NCBI RefSeq assembly: GCF_000004195.4
Contig: NC_030678.2
Span: 77,435,404-77,499,403, forward strand
DNA length: 64,000 nt
Reading direction: 5' to 3'
From: Xenopus tropicalis
Lineage: Eukaryota; Chordata; Amphibia; Anura; Pipidae
Shown here in pieces: positions 36,666 through 49,327 of this stretch (within the stretch, counting starts at the first letter, position 1; every line of letters starts with the position of its first letter). The notes beneath the pieces were generated by a model that was given only the letters and a program-made list of their open reading frames with translations, was not told where the DNA came from and made no database searches. The translations under genes and the position numbers were made by a program.

Positions 36666-37066
36666 AATTCAGTGATCCCTTGAGTGCCCAATGGGGCATG
36701 AATTCTGGAGGAAAAGGTGCATTGTGGTGGAAAAAATGGCCATTGCATTGAGAAAGTGCACTTTGATCATTGTGTCAGGGTAAATTAATGCACCCTATTA
36801 GGTTCTTTACAACACCCACAAAAGAAATCCGTTATCTTAATTAATGTAGTCTCCTTAGGTTTGTGTTTTGCCTTCAGTTTGATGATATGACACAATCAAA
36901 TTAAACAGGCCTGTTTTTTTTTTTTTTAAACATATGCACAGACAATAACTGTTTAAAGCAACTGCAGAGCATAGCTGTTGAACTGTGGCAACAATATATG
37001 CTTGGTGGTGGGAGTTGAGAGGTGTTGGAGGCTTATACAACAGCTTCTGGACAGATGGATATTTTC

Positions 37067-37074
37067 TGTTTACA
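37067..37074 (+). promoter_or_regulatory. lin28a: miR-30 seed match (8-mer)
   Basis: TGTTTACA is a full 8-mer match to the miR-30 family seed, 130 bp upstream of the let-7/miR-125 pair. miR-30 regulation of LIN28A is reported in mammals. Function here is inferred. Confidence 0.45.
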
Positions 37075-37202
37075 TTGTGTACATGTATGTAATATGTATA
37101 CATTTATATATAAATATATAATCTCCGGATGGGCTCAGTCACAGCTTTAGTCTGGACCGGGTGGGTGGGGATATTTTTTATAACTATACATATGTAAGAA
37201 AT

Positions 37203-37214
37203 CTACCTCAGGGA
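37203..37214 (+). promoter_or_regulatory. lin28a: Overlapping let-7 and miR-125 (lin-4) seed matches
   Basis: CTACCTCAGGGA contains CTACCTCA (37,203-37,210), an 8-mer for let-7, and CTCAGGGA (37,207-37,214), an 8-mer for miR-125/lin-4. They share four bases. Both microRNAs are established repressors of lin-28 genes from worm to mammal. The site lies about 150 bp before the likely poly(A) signal. Confidence 0.7.
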
Positions 37215-37365
37215 TATCAGACTGTTAATATTGCCTGCCGTGTATACATCAGGCTGTATAGATACATCCAGCAAATGCTGAACTCAGGGAAGCTGTCCGG
37301 ATATCTGCACATAAATCTTGTTATTTCTGACTTTTAGAGACTTTTTTTTTTTTTTTTAAATTACC

Positions 37366-37371
37366 AATAAA
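37366..37371 (+). terminator. lin28a: Likely lin28a poly(A) signal
   Basis: Canonical AATAAA following a T17-like tract, placed just after the conserved-type microRNA sites. Cleavage would be expected about 10-30 bases downstream. Confidence 0.55.
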
Positions 37372-37394
37372 ATCCTTTTGATCTACAATTTTAA

Positions 37395-40300
37395 AAGCGT
37401 CTGCGTATGTGTAGCTAAGTTTTTATATTTCCATGAATTTGACATTTGACTTGAAGAGAGTATTACTCTTGTGTGTTCACCATATTCAGTGGGGTAGGGC
37501 AAAGGGGCCGCTAGACCATCTTTTTTTTCCCCCCCATTCTTTTTGTTTGGTAAACTGAATGTTTTTAGAAGGCTAGTGGCATTATTTCAAAATAATATCC
37601 TAAACTATAAATCTATTTAACAAACTGTCTTTGTTATTTATGAAAAAATATTAAATATCAACTACAGTTTGGTTTCATTATTAAAACATTGACAATTCCC
37701 CTTTATATGGAATGGAAATCTTTGGGTTTTTACAAAAAGGTTCTATAAACATTATATAGGGAATATTGCACCCTTTATTGTATAATATAAGGATATTAAA
37801 GAGCTAATTAAGATAGGAAGGCACAAGGTCACAGGCCAAAAACTTTTACAGATGGCTTGTAACTCAATGATACATAAGTCATGTGACACAGATGATCAAT
37901 AAGCTCAGTAACATCTGGCATGCCTAAAGAACATGTAAAACCCCCACAAAAAGTGTAATCAGCAAACAGCCTCTTTGATATCTTTACCTGCCACTCCTGT
38001 TGTACCAAGGTTAATAGTAAGGCTTTCTCCTCCTCTTCTTCACTCAGCCCCTTGGCTCTTGGCTTACCGATCATGCTCAGATCTTATTAAGTCCTGTTTG
38101 CCAAATACACCCTTCAGTCTAGCAGTCAATGATGAGATGGCACTATTGGGTTCCATAATCATTCTGCTCTTGCTGTGCATTATACTGGAGAAATGTGTTT
38201 TTTTCCTAACCTGTCCTGAGCTCAGTTTAACCATTTCAGGGCTCAATCCAAGCAGAAGTTTTTATCAAAGTAAGTTCTGCCAGTAGGGTGGGTGCTGCAT
38301 TAAGAATGCTAAAATCTACTGGCACACCTTTCAGCTTTGTTGGATGGCCACTTGTGCATTACAGTATAATATATTGAGTTGGTGCTCAGCCACAAAAAAT
38401 CAACTCAGAATATAACATATTTGAAGAATATTATAATTGTTACTATTATAACAATCAATAAATGCCTTTGCAATGTTTCATGGTTAAAATTACACCCCCT
38501 TCTTAAAGGTGGCCATACATGGGCTTATCAGGACAGAGAGGGTACAAAGGGGCACACATGGTATGGAAGAAAATAGTAAGCATTATAATGAATGTCTTTT
38601 CAATAAACTTTCCAATTAAAAGAGGCCAAACCATCCTCATTAATAGTATAATAAAGCCTTTAATTCCAACATTTACATTGTTGATCACTGGAACTAAAGC
38701 AATTCAGGAAACAGTGAGTACTTCAAATGGCTTTTAATACTGTCCACTGCTACCTATTAAAATCCCGTAAAGAAACACAGAACAATTAATTACCTGTAAT
38801 GGACAAAGCCAAACACTTTGATCCAATTGAGTAGTGAAATATCATATAATATAGTTACTTGTTTGATTGCTGTGGGTCCTTAAAGAAGCCACTTTACTTG
38901 GTCTAAAATGCATTTGGTGAATTTTGTTATTTTGCAAAGTTTTCAGTGGAAAGAAATGGCAAAGATTTGATCATCGCTACTGATTACAGTTACTAAACAT
39001 AACTGCTAATATGTGAATGCCAAAAGTTAAAATACTTGAAGTAAAAGAATTCAGAAAAAGAACTTACCAAGGAACTTTTTAATGCTTTTATTTGCTGCCT
39101 TTTCAAAGCCCATTATAGAATGAAATGTTAAATATTTAAGGATCCTGTAAATCAGCAATGGACAAAACTAAATACATGAACATGATGAATGATGACAAAT
39201 GAGATAAAATGTTGCTCAGAGTGCCCATGAGGATGTGGTGTGTAAACTGAAGAAATGAGTTTAAAGGACCATTTAAATCTTGATGTAGAATGAGACGCAA
39301 ATGACTAGAGCCTACTAATCTAAATAGGGTGAAACAGAAAACCTTGAGACAACTCCAACATTGAAATTTCAATTAATACTCATAAAAACAGGAGAGAACT
39401 GAACCTGCTGAAGCTACAAGCCATTCCCTGCTGCTCTTCTATGAATATGAGCTCTGGTGCCTTCAGAAACTTCTTATATATTTTTGGCTTGGGGAAAGAC
39501 CATTGTGAGGTCTCATGTGATGTAACTGCTAAGGATCACCTACCAACCTACCACCTTAATTAATCAAACAAATATGATATATTGTATTAGGAAAGTTAGC
39601 ATGACATATTCAACTAAAAAGGAATATTTTCTTCTCTGCATCCAGGTAATGGAAAGTAAATATTTGCTACAAGTTCTTATCTTCTCTTAGCTAAGTTCCT
39701 TTAGAAAGTGGGCCTTGTATCTGGTTGTCAAGGGAATGCATTGGTATGTCACTGCTAAACATTACCTATCACCTTACTGTAACCACACAGCCAGTGTATT
39801 GCAATGTCATATATTATGGGTCTATTTAGTTGATGTCTCTGTTATAGATTCACTACTTACCTACCGCAAAAGTATGGTAAACAGGAGGAGATTCTACTGG
39901 AACTTTCTTGTATCTTGTTACTGGGGGTTATTGGGTTTCAGAAGAACTGCACAAAAGATTTTTCCCTGTATTTATTTAGTTGGTCTGTTGGTAGGACATT
40001 TATTACATGTAGTAATGAGTGAACCTGTCCCATTTTTCCAAAAAATCCACAAAACTTCTGAAAACTTGCGAAATGGTGAAAAATGTGCAAAGCATGAAGC
40101 AGGAGCTATTAGATTTTACATTCAACCTTGTTATTACCCCCTGAAGTTTTTACTGGAACTTTCTTGTAACTTTTTGCTGGGGGGTTATTGGGTTTCAGAA
40201 GAAAAAAGTTTTTTCCTCTATTTTTTTAGTGTGTCTGTTGGTAGGTAATTCATAACATCACATAATACGTGTGACCGATGCAGTTAAGCTTATGTAGCAA

Positions 40301-40556
40301 AAATACAATTTATACAAGTGAAGGTCTACTTAACGTAATATTTAACTAATACAAAACATTTTAATTACTTTAGTGTTACTGGTTCTTTAAAGATGAATTC
40401 CATACATTGTATTAATTTATATTAAACATTAAAAAAATTAAAAATTGTTCCTTCTTTAAAAAAGGCATGCCTGTTTAAGTACAAAAATAGGTCTATAACT
40501 AAAGAGTATTGTGTCGCCACCCTGTGGCTGAATTGAAGTAAGCTATAAGTTATCAG
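37395..40556. other. Intergenic, no gene recognised
   Basis: AT-rich. About 38,507-38,545 has the GGCCATACATGGGC repeat motif. About 39,884-39,999 and 40,138-40,246 are two diverged direct copies of a block containing ACTGGAACTTTCTTGTA and GGGTTATTGGGTTTCAGAAG. Open frames here come from these repeats. Confidence 0.5.
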
Positions 40557-40826
40557 TAGTGATGGGCAAAATGTTTCGGCAGGCATGGATTCGCGGTGAA
40601 TTTCCGCGTTTCGCCATTGGCGTATTGTTTCGCAAAACGGGTGAAAAAATTTGGCGCACGTCCAAGAATAGTCACGGGTGTCAAAAGAATAGCCGCGGGC
40701 AACTAAATAATAGCTGTGGGCGACAAATTTTTTTTTGCCGCGCGACATTTTCGCCATTTCGCAGATCTTTTGAAAGATTTGCGAATTTTTCGGCGAAGCG
40801 AAACAGAACAGATTTGCTCATCACTA
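40557..40826. mobile_element. hAT-type MITE (family C) with perfect target-site duplication
   Basis: Ends TAGTGATGGGCAAA and TTTGCTCATCACTA are inverted repeats. Exact 8-bp direct repeats GTTATCAG flank it (40,549-40,556 and 40,827-40,834). CpG-containing interior with GCGAATTT motifs. Confidence 0.93.
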
Positions 40827-41545
40827 GTTATCAGTATTAATCCTCATCATTTATTTATATAGTAATGAGCATATCTGTCCCATTGCCATTCACCAAACAT
40901 CCACAAAACCGTGAAAAAAATTGCATTACAGTCAATGGCCAATTTTCTATGCATTTTTTTCCACACAAAATGCATTGAAGTCAGTTTGCATCTTCTTCTC
41001 AGGTTTTTTCTCACACCAAATGTAATGTTTCCTTTGTTTTCATTTATTCAATATGCATACCATATCCCATATTCATCCCATTCTATATGCAACATGCATT
41101 CTTATTTCAGTTGTTCTAAGCAGTTGCATTGGGACACTGTAAGCTGGCCTTGCAGTTCTGGGGCACTATTTGCATGAGGTTACATGTTATCACTGTGTTT
41201 GTATGAATCTGTGCTTATAAGTGTCTGAGTTGTAAATATTTTTTGTACAACTTAAAATCTGAAATAAGAAAAAGTGAGCTGTGGTTTAATGCAGAATTCC
41301 TACCTATTTATTTATTATATAAAAAGTACTTCACTCTCCAGGGGGGTATTTCTAACACTTTTACTATTCATGTGTTTTTGTCCAGAATACAATTTTGTCA
41401 CTGAAAAAAACATGTTTTTCAACAATGTATTATGCAACAAAGGCGCGACAAATCAGAAAGGAAAAATACGCCTTCTAAAACCTGTCAAGATCATTTAGGA
41501 TTTAATGCCAGATGTCCCTTTTACAACTATAGGATCTTTCTTTGC

Positions 41546-41688
41546 TTTGTGGTTTTAGAGGTTTTCAGGGTGTTTTGCATTTTTTCACTATCTCTTTTTG
41601 TATGTGCTTTTTCTATTTGGATCTTTTGATAAATGACATTCATGGAAATGAGTTTAGTTGTGGTTTCAAAAACCTCTAAAACCACAAA
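41546..41688. repeat. Short inverted-repeat element
   Basis: TTTGTGGTTTTAGAGGTTTT and its exact complement enclose about 100 bp. It may be a small MITE; no target duplication identified. Confidence 0.65.
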
Positions 41689-42590
41689 ACCAGTGTATAG
41701 TGAGGGCTATGTACCCCCTACTGTAATTTACACAGCTATTAGAAGTTTGCAACTGTGCAAACAGCTGCCCTACCAACACACCACTCTCATGCACAATTCC
41801 CACCACCTCATCTACCCTGCATGTTTTCTGCCTGTATTCTTGCCTTTTCCACCAGGATACCTGATAATTCCCAGCTTTTGAATCTCATGCTAAATCTCCC
41901 ATTAAATGATTTCTCCTGCATTCTCATGCATGTTGAACTTATATACTAAGACATAGAGATAGGAGTGCTGGCAGACGGCATGAATCAGTACTAATTTAAG
42001 CCTTTAAGGTATTTGTTTGGGGTCCAACTGTGGTCCAAGGTGTGGACTGGCAATCTGTGGATTCTGGCAAATGCCAGATGGGCTCTTATAACAGGGCTGA
42101 TGGGGGGCTGTTTGGGCATCTTTGTTATTGAAATGGCAGGGTTTATTTTAAATCTCAGGCCAGACCTGGGTCCAGAATAAATACTAAGTGAGAAAAATGT
42201 GGATGAACTTTTTGAGACAAGATCAAATACTGAGAGAGATAGAGAGGAGCAAGGGTGTAGGTGAGCTGAGCATAGATCAAGGAGGGTGACTGTAGGAGGG
42301 CCAATAATTGAAGGCAGTGGGCTAATGGTGGATATTGTGTACTGCTGAGGTCAGAAGTTCTGGGTGTTCTTTAAGTTTTTTTAACAACTCATTCTGACAT
42401 CAGAGAATTATATCATTATAGTTTTCATGTACTGGTGTATTTATTTAAAGATTCAAAACAAGTTAATACTCTGTGCTACAGAAAGGGAAAAGAGCCCACC
42501 GGGAAAAGTCTGGGTGCCTCGGTAGGCCAGTCTGCCACTGGCCAAAAAACTTTTACTCTGTGAGGCTACAAATTTATTGCTATTTTTTAA

Positions 42591-42835
42591 AGGAGAAGGA
42601 AAGGCTAAGCCATTTGGGGTGCCAACTATAAAGTCGGCTTTTCACTCTACTGCGCATGCGATTGTACCGGGAATTTGCTGGCAGTGCAAACACGGAAGGA
42701 GGAAGCGCTCGCTACAGGTACCCCAGGCTGGTGCTGTTCTCATCCGTACAGGGGCACCAGCCCGGGGTACAAGGTAAGCGATTAAAGTCACTTGGGGGTG
42801 CCTAACATTTTGGCACCCCAAGTACCTTTGCCTTT
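42591..42835. mobile_element. Palindromic MITE (GGCTAAG..CTTGGGGGTGCC family), diverged copy
   Basis: Begins AAGGAGAAGGAAAGGCTAAG and ends GGTGCCTAACATTTTGGCAC..CCTTTTCTAG. It shares GGGGCACCAGCCCGGGGTAC with the compact copy in dhdds intron 6, but has an extra GC-rich centre. Confidence 0.7.
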
Positions 42836-42869
42836 TCTAGTCTTTTTTTATATAATTGTAATAAATCTA

Positions 42870-43480
42870 CATATTAAGGCATTTTCCTATTCAGCTTTCA
42901 GTCTGTCATTCAAACCACTGTCTGGTTTCTACGGTAACCTGGAACTTAACAGCCAGAAAGATACTGAGATTTCTGGAAAACTGCTGAAAGAAAAGCTCAA
43001 TTCTTCAAAAAAACAAGAAGATTGAGAAATGAAACCTAACTGCAAACTGTTTTAGAATATGACTGTCAACATCATGCTAAAAGTTAAAGGAGAACTAAAC
43101 ACTAAATGAATATGGCTAGAGATGCCATATTGTGTATACTGAAATTGAACCAGCCAAAAAGTTCAGCATCTCTAGAAGTAATAATAATTTGTGATGCTAA
43201 TTGCACTGGTTTCATAGATGCCATGCAGTAATAATCTGTATTATTTGCTAATCAGCCTTACATTGTGACATTTATATTCTATATATACAGTATATTGTGT
43301 GTCGGCCCCTAAGCTCAGTAACTGAAGCAGCACAGAGCATGTGCAGTGAATCAGCAGAAAAGAAGATGGGGAGATGCTGGGGGCATCTTTGGAGGCTCAT
43401 ATTTTTACTTCTAAAGGGCTGTGGTTGCCTTAGGCTGGACCAATAAAAGCGCAAACATTTGAAGGTTTAAACCTTGAAAG
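42870..43480. repeat. Two adjacent dispersed repeat fragments
   Basis: About 42,885-43,080 holds the GTTGCTAGG-type repeat in degraded form (ends CATGCTAAAAGTTAAAGG). About 43,086-43,470 begins AAAGGAGAACTAAACACTAA and includes CAGAGCATGTGCAGTGAATC, a common Xenopus TTAA-type repeat pattern. Confidence 0.55.
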
Positions 43481-43752
43481 CAAGCAAGTTGCAGGTAAAA
43501 CGCAGTCCCTTTGTAAAATGTTTAATGAAACAGTAGAATTCTTAATGAATCAGATGAAAGTCAGTGTAGGACTGGCCAGACTGGGAGTGACTTTGAAGTG
43601 TTTGGCCAGCTTGAACTATATTTCAATATATGGACAAAAAATCCCTGTTTTGCTTAAAGGGGAGGGAATTTCTTGGTAGCTTAATGCACAGAATGTCTTA
43701 ATGTCCTATATATACTGATAACGGTGAGCGCAGAGGATCTGTCTGTTTCTGC

Positions 43753-44547
43753 TTAAAGGGGACCTGTCACCCAGACATAAAAAAACTGTATAATAAAAGT
43801 CCTTTTCAAATGAGAAGGAAAGGTATCAGAAAGGTCTATGCAAATACAGCCATAAGCACTCGCAGAAACACAGGATTTCTCGTCTCCTTTTTTGGGAACA
43901 TCGGTATCAGACTTCTCTTCAGGTTTGGGGCTTGAGTCTGCTCAGTTCTCTCCTCTCTCCCCTCTCCTGCTCCCCTCTCCCATAAGAATACATAAGAACT
44001 AACTTCTCCCTCCCTTAAGAATGTGTAATCTGAGCTTCCAACAGCTATAACTGCAACAGGAAGCTACCAAGACCAAGCTAAAGTTGCAGCTGCTATCAGA
44101 GGGAGCTATCAGGTATAGTAAAGCTTTCCTTCTCATTTAAATATGAAACCCAAATTAATACTCATTATAAAGACATTTAAAAATGCCAGCTGTCAATCAT
44201 ATATTGCCTTCTCTACCCTTATGCATTAGGCATAGAAGTGGTGCAGACAATTACCTTCACTTTCTATTCGGTACTCACTTTCCCTTTTCTCCTCACTATC
44301 TTATTATGTAGCCAGTGCATGGGCATGAGAATCAGGTCCCCCATTCTGGCACATAACCTAGAATTTGGGGTGAAAAAGTTTGTCTTAATTGCAATGTCTA
44401 CAAAATGTTGCCTGCCTGCTTGCTGTAATTGTGTAATTCTAAGACTGAAGTAAACAAGTTTTATATTATTTATATAGTCTAAGTGAAGTTTATTCAGCTT
44501 GACTAACACAATAGAAATCATTTCTTAGGCTGACAGTTCCCCTTTAA
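43753..44547. mobile_element. TTAA-target MITE, about 0.8 kb
   Basis: TTAAAGGGGACCTGTCACCC at the left and GACAGTTCCCCTTTAA at the right. TTAA ends and short inverted repeats are typical of piggyBac- and Kolobok-type elements; which of these cannot be settled by eye. Confidence 0.75.
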
Positions 44548-47086
44548 TGGTTTAAAATTTTGTGGTGAGAACATCTTCTGACAACAGCTGGCAGAGGCAT
44601 TGAGTCTTGAAGATGCTTCCTTTCGTAATTGAACGGTTTCATCGTATTGGTCCAAAGAAATTCTCGGATAATCGTCCATGACCGGTAATAATATGACTAC
44701 TAAACTACTCAGACAAAATGAAGACTGGCTACATACTGGAAACAGGAAAACTTTTCTTGTCAGCAAATAAAACTTCTTTTCAGGACTTTTCAGCTTTGGT
44801 GGCAGCAAAGCGGAGAGCCTTTGTCCCTGTGTGTAAAATGCTTCATAAATCAGGTCATAAATTTTCCTTGCTTTATCCGGCTAAGCTGAGGGTGATGGAA
44901 GATGGTAAACCCCTAGGTGGGGTAGGGCAGGCAGAGTATGGCACACACAGGCAGGGTAGGGAAGGCAGAGAATGGCAGGTTTTTGCTGTACTACCACCAT
45001 TAATATGGCTATGGTCATGCGATAACATGGGTGTGGTTTAAGTGGGTGTGGTTTTAAAAAGGGGAGTGGTCAAAACTAGCTTCCATTATCGGCCCTCCAC
45101 CACTGAGGCCGGAAAAATTCCGGCCCTCGGTGCCCCAGAAGTTGAACAGCACTGGCTTAGAGGGAACATTGCCCACTACTCCTTTAAGCACCATCAGTGA
45201 GAACGTATGATCGGATGACAAAGACAGTAAATAGATTTTAAAATCTGATTAGGCTAGACATGAGTGGGGCAGGCCCATCGGAGGGCTAAATAGACAGGCC
45301 CGGAAAGGACCAAATCTGCAGCTTTTATCAGCAATGTATGGCCACCTTTACTCAGGCTGCTTCTTTGAGTACTTTTACAACACATATATTCTATATTTGA
45401 TGATTTTTGAGATATTACCAGTTTCAGGGAGTTTTATACTGCTAGGTAGGCTTTAGCTCAGCAACTCTCTTTGAAGACACAGTGTCAGCAACCCTGTCTA
45501 TGCACTCAGTTAACCCTAGGGGTGATGTCTCTCAGTTGAGCCCAAAAGCCTGGTATTAGAAGCCTAACTGCAATTATCTAAGAAACAGTTCAACCACAGA
45601 CCTGAGGCATGTTTTAGCAAGAAAATCATCCCTGTGCAGATTAACGTGGGTGGAAAGTCCATACTGCATTATGAGAGTGTATGGACAATACAAGTGTTCT
45701 GTTTCCCTCAGTTTAAGCCTTTGCATCTTCCAAACTGCAGCTTCTTTAACATGACTGATTGGGATTGGGATTGGGATCAGATCAGGGTAGTAAATAAGTA
45801 GGTAGGATGGTTTAGATTTAATTTTACCTTTTTACCGGCTCATCATCAAAAATAGTAATTTTTCACATTAGCATTTCAATGAGTGATGTTTATTAAAAAC
45901 TTTCCAGCTTAATTTTTCTTAATACTGATGCTGTTTCTCCACAATAGGGAAGCACACCACTTAGCCACACAGACAAAAGTGAATACTCTACAAACCTATA
46001 TTACAAAATTCAAATCTCTCTATTGGAATCTAAATTATTGGATTATCTGGTTTTCTGTGTTGTATGCATCTGCTTAGCATGGTGCTTCTGTGTAATGTGA
46101 GTAGAAGTGTGCCCTCATGCTATGTGGCAGGCAGTTTCACCAAGAAGTCCAGGGTCACGTTCCAAGGCATACTGCAACTTGCAACCAAACATAATAACCA
46201 ACAGTGTATAATTGTTCACTATAGCTTAAAAAGAAACAGGGTTAAATGTACATTAATATAAAAGGAATACAAACAATTATCATAGTGTAATTTCCTCTGC
46301 TTGTGTTCTACATTAGAGACAAGAATCATGTAATTCTTTAGAGCTATAGTTTAAGAGAAGAGCTCCCCCTTCTGGATTACATGCATAAGACATATACATT
46401 GTGTAGCTTGTCATGTTGGATTATACTAAAAATTAATACACATACAAATATAAAAAGACCCTAGACATAAAAAAGAAGAGTGAATGAAAACATAAGAAGT
46501 GGGAAACAAAGGGAAAGATAATATTATTCCCACCATGGTAGATCCTAGTACTCTTCTCACTGTAACACTGCAACATATATTTAAGGGTAATATAGTCTTG
46601 TTTGTGAGGGGGTGGTTAATTTTTTTTCTAATTACAGTAATTCTAAGCCCAGTCGTGAGCAAATCAGCTAAAGATTGCCATGGGTAAGGGCCTTAAACAA
46701 GCAGTTCACCTAATATTAACTTGGAGCAGAAAGGATGTAAGCGTTAGGGCTTGGTATCTATTTTTATTCTGTTTGTTCTGTTTTTTGCCATTCTTTTTTG
46801 GCTTTCTCTATATAAAGCAGCTTAAAATACTATGTGGATTATTGACTCCAGAGATCAAAAAATAGATAAACATAAAACTAAATATTTTTTATTGTTGCTA
46901 AGGTAAATGAGACCAAAGTAACCAGACAACAATTTAAACTCTAAATTGCAGAGCTGCATGGCAAAAAAAAAAATAAAACCTACAAAATAATAAGAAAATA
47001 AAGACCAACTGCAAATTGTTTTAGAAACACACTTCATTATATTAAAATGTTATTTCATAATTAATTGATCCATTTAGGAGAGTTTC
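44548..47086. other. Intergenic, repeat fragments
   Basis: About 45,050-45,165 ends AGTTGAACAGCACTGGC and resembles a hAT right end. About 45,400-45,600 (AACCCTAGGG..GAGCCCAAAAGCCTGGTATT) is a diverged relative of 51,720-51,865. No gene recognised. Confidence 0.45.
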
Positions 47087-48134
47087 TTAAAGGAAAAGGA
47101 AAGGCTAATAAAGAGTTGTTCTCAAGCTGCAGGCATACCTTCAGTTCTCTCAATAGTGCCCTTAACTCTCCCCATATTTCTCCTGTTCAGATGATCAGAA
47201 GTCTCAAAGGGAAAAAAAACACTGAGCGCTGTAAACAAAGTTCCCATAATGCCTCGCTCTTGCACCAAGACTGGTGCACATGCTCAGTGTGTAAGAGTAT
47301 GAGTATAATGTACTAGTTAGAACGGAGCCAATGGATGGTACCGCTGGAGAAAAATCTGACTCCTTTAGTACGCAGAGACACCCAACTAGTCCCGGTCTTC
47401 ACTGACGCCCTTTTGGGGCCCCGGAACTTTCTGCTGCGGTCCTAGCTGGGGCTCTACAAACTTCAGAGAACAGATAACCGAATCGAGGTACAGACAAGGA
47501 TCAGGTGGGTATAACGCCAGGAAACAGGCGAGAGGTCGGGTCGGGCAGCGATGAACGTGGTCAGGAAACAAGCCTAAGTCAAAAACCAGAATAATCAATC
47601 AAAACAGGCGTGAGCAGGAAACGGTACAACCAGAAGGCAGCTTGGGCAAAGAGGGACTGAGGGACGCCAAAACAGTAAGGGAGCGTAAGTAAACAAAAAA
47701 CCTATACCAAGATGGCGCCCAAGGCTTCAATGCACGCAACTGCGCATGTCATGATGTCAGCGCGCATGCTCCATTACGCCGCAACGTCTCCTGCGGTCCG
47801 CGCGAACCCGGAAGTGCGGGCCATTACAGGAGCGCGTCTGCCGGCCGGCGCGAGCTAAGGTAAGGGAGCGCGCTGGACCGGCAGAGCACCTTACAATGAG
47901 TCAGCTTCCAGCTGGAAGACTCAGATCCACATTCCTAAGGGTGAGGAGTGAGTTCTTAGCATTCTTGAGGTAGTGGGGAGCAGGAGAGGGGAGAGGAGAG
48001 AGCTGTGTGTCTCTGGCACAGAAAAACAAAGAGACAACAAATCCTGTTTCTTTTGACAGAGAACTGTGAGTGCTTATTGCTGTATTTACATAGACCTTTC
48101 TGGTAAAACTTACTTAGTTTTCCTTCTCCTTTAA
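47087..48134. mobile_element. TTAA-flanked repeat split by a CpG-rich insertion
   Basis: TTAAAGGAAAAGGAAAGGC opens it and CCTTCTCCTTTAA closes it. Between about 47,370 and 47,905 lies unrelated CpG-rich sequence (CCCGGAAGTGCGGGCC, GCCGGCCGGCGCGAGC) resembling 30,950-31,300. The nesting is inferred; no duplication was found for the inner part. Confidence 0.5.
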
Positions 48135-48449
48135 AATACTGTATATTCTTTTTTTTTTTTTTTTCAAATGTTGTACAAATTATAAATTCTTATACAGACC
48201 CAAGATTACGAAAATAGGTCCTATCTAGGAATTAGGGCTTCCATCTGGGGTGGGGCAGGGGGAGCACAATTAGGGGCCCTGTGAGCTGCAAAGGTCCAAT
48301 TTGCAGCAAGGGGGTTTGGGGGCTTGCGGACAAAAGAGCATGATTTGAATGAATTGTGAATGTATTTTGGGCAGGTGTTAGGAGTTGTTGGCTGGCTGGT
48401 GAGGAATGAGTTAACATGCGCTGGCCACACAGAGTCAGGCATAGGTTTC

Positions 48450-49191
48450 TTAAAGGAGAATGCAAGTCAAAATTTAAAAAGCATACTGCCCAATAGTCCT
48501 CCTATTGTTTAGTAAAAACGCCACACTTTTGGCTCACCTAATCAAATATTTACTCAGTCACACTTACTTGACATTTTCTAGAACAGGCAGCCATCTCTAA
48601 AAAGGTATTCTCTCTTCCTTTCCCTCCTTGCTTCATACTGCCCATGTGTTTCATTCCCTCCCCCCCTCCCCTCTGCCAGATCCGCTTCTGATTGGCTGGT
48701 GGGTATGTGTAGCTCAGAACAGGAGACAGGCATCCAAGTAAGTACTTATTGCATATCTAAATTCCCAGATCCCTGCTTGCTTCTCTGAGATATGGTGCTG
48801 GCAGCCTACAGCAGTGTGAAGACTACAGTGACATCACTGAAATCTCTCTGTCCTTCCTGTAGGCTGCCAGCGGCAGCCTTCCTATTCTCTGAGCATGTGT
48901 GTAACTTGATCCTGTCTCCTGTTCTGAGCTATACATACCCACCAGCCAATCAGAAGCGGATCTGGCAGAGGGGAGGGGGGGAGGGAATGAAACACATGTG
49001 CAGTATGAAGCAAGGAGGGAAAGGGAGGGAGAATACCTTTTTAGAGATGGCTGCTTGTTCTAGAAAATGTGAAGTAAGTGTGACTGAGTAAATATTTGAT
49101 TAGGTGAGCCAAAAGTGTGGCGTTATTACTAAACAATAGGAGGACTATTGGGCAGTATGCTTTTTAAATTTTAACTTGCATTCTCCTTTAA
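48450..49191. mobile_element. Fold-back TTAA element with about 300-bp inverted arms
   Basis: TTAAAGGAGAATGCAAGT opens it and the complement closes it. The arms remain near-complementary for about 300 bp each, including ACCAGCCAATCAGAAGCGG on one side and its complement on the other, around a short spacer. No coding capacity. Confidence 0.9.
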
Positions 49192-49327
49192 GCACAAAAC
49201 TAGACAAAATAATGTTTTAGTGCTTAAAAAGTTAGCATCTGAGTTTTTTCTTAAAGAGAATGTTCCCTACGAAGGAATTCAGGGATAGAGTTCTAGAGGT
49301 AAGGAGCAGCAAGATAGAAAGGTTTTA

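Larger units (their letters stand above)
33378..37390 (+). other. lin28a: Probable lin28a 3' UTR
   Basis: About 4.0 kb from the stop to just beyond an AATAAA at 37,366-37,371, preceded by a T-rich tract. Length fits the multi-kilobase 3' UTR of vertebrate LIN28A, and a let-7/miR-125 composite seed match at 37,203-37,214 sits near its end. It contains an inserted MITE (33,729-34,079), a long (TA)n tract (35,661-35,711) and a MITE fragment (36,491-36,665). The true cleavage site, and whether earlier poly(A) sites are used, cannot be seen. Confidence 0.65.

Noticed and set aside
37829..38286. Opposed ORFs with a plausible EEEEEK stretch
   Set aside because: No conserved motif and no orthologous gene known between LIN28A and DHDDS; probably chance.
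39715..40248. 177-codon ORF
   Set aside because: Composed of two copies of a non-coding repeat; no recognisable domain.
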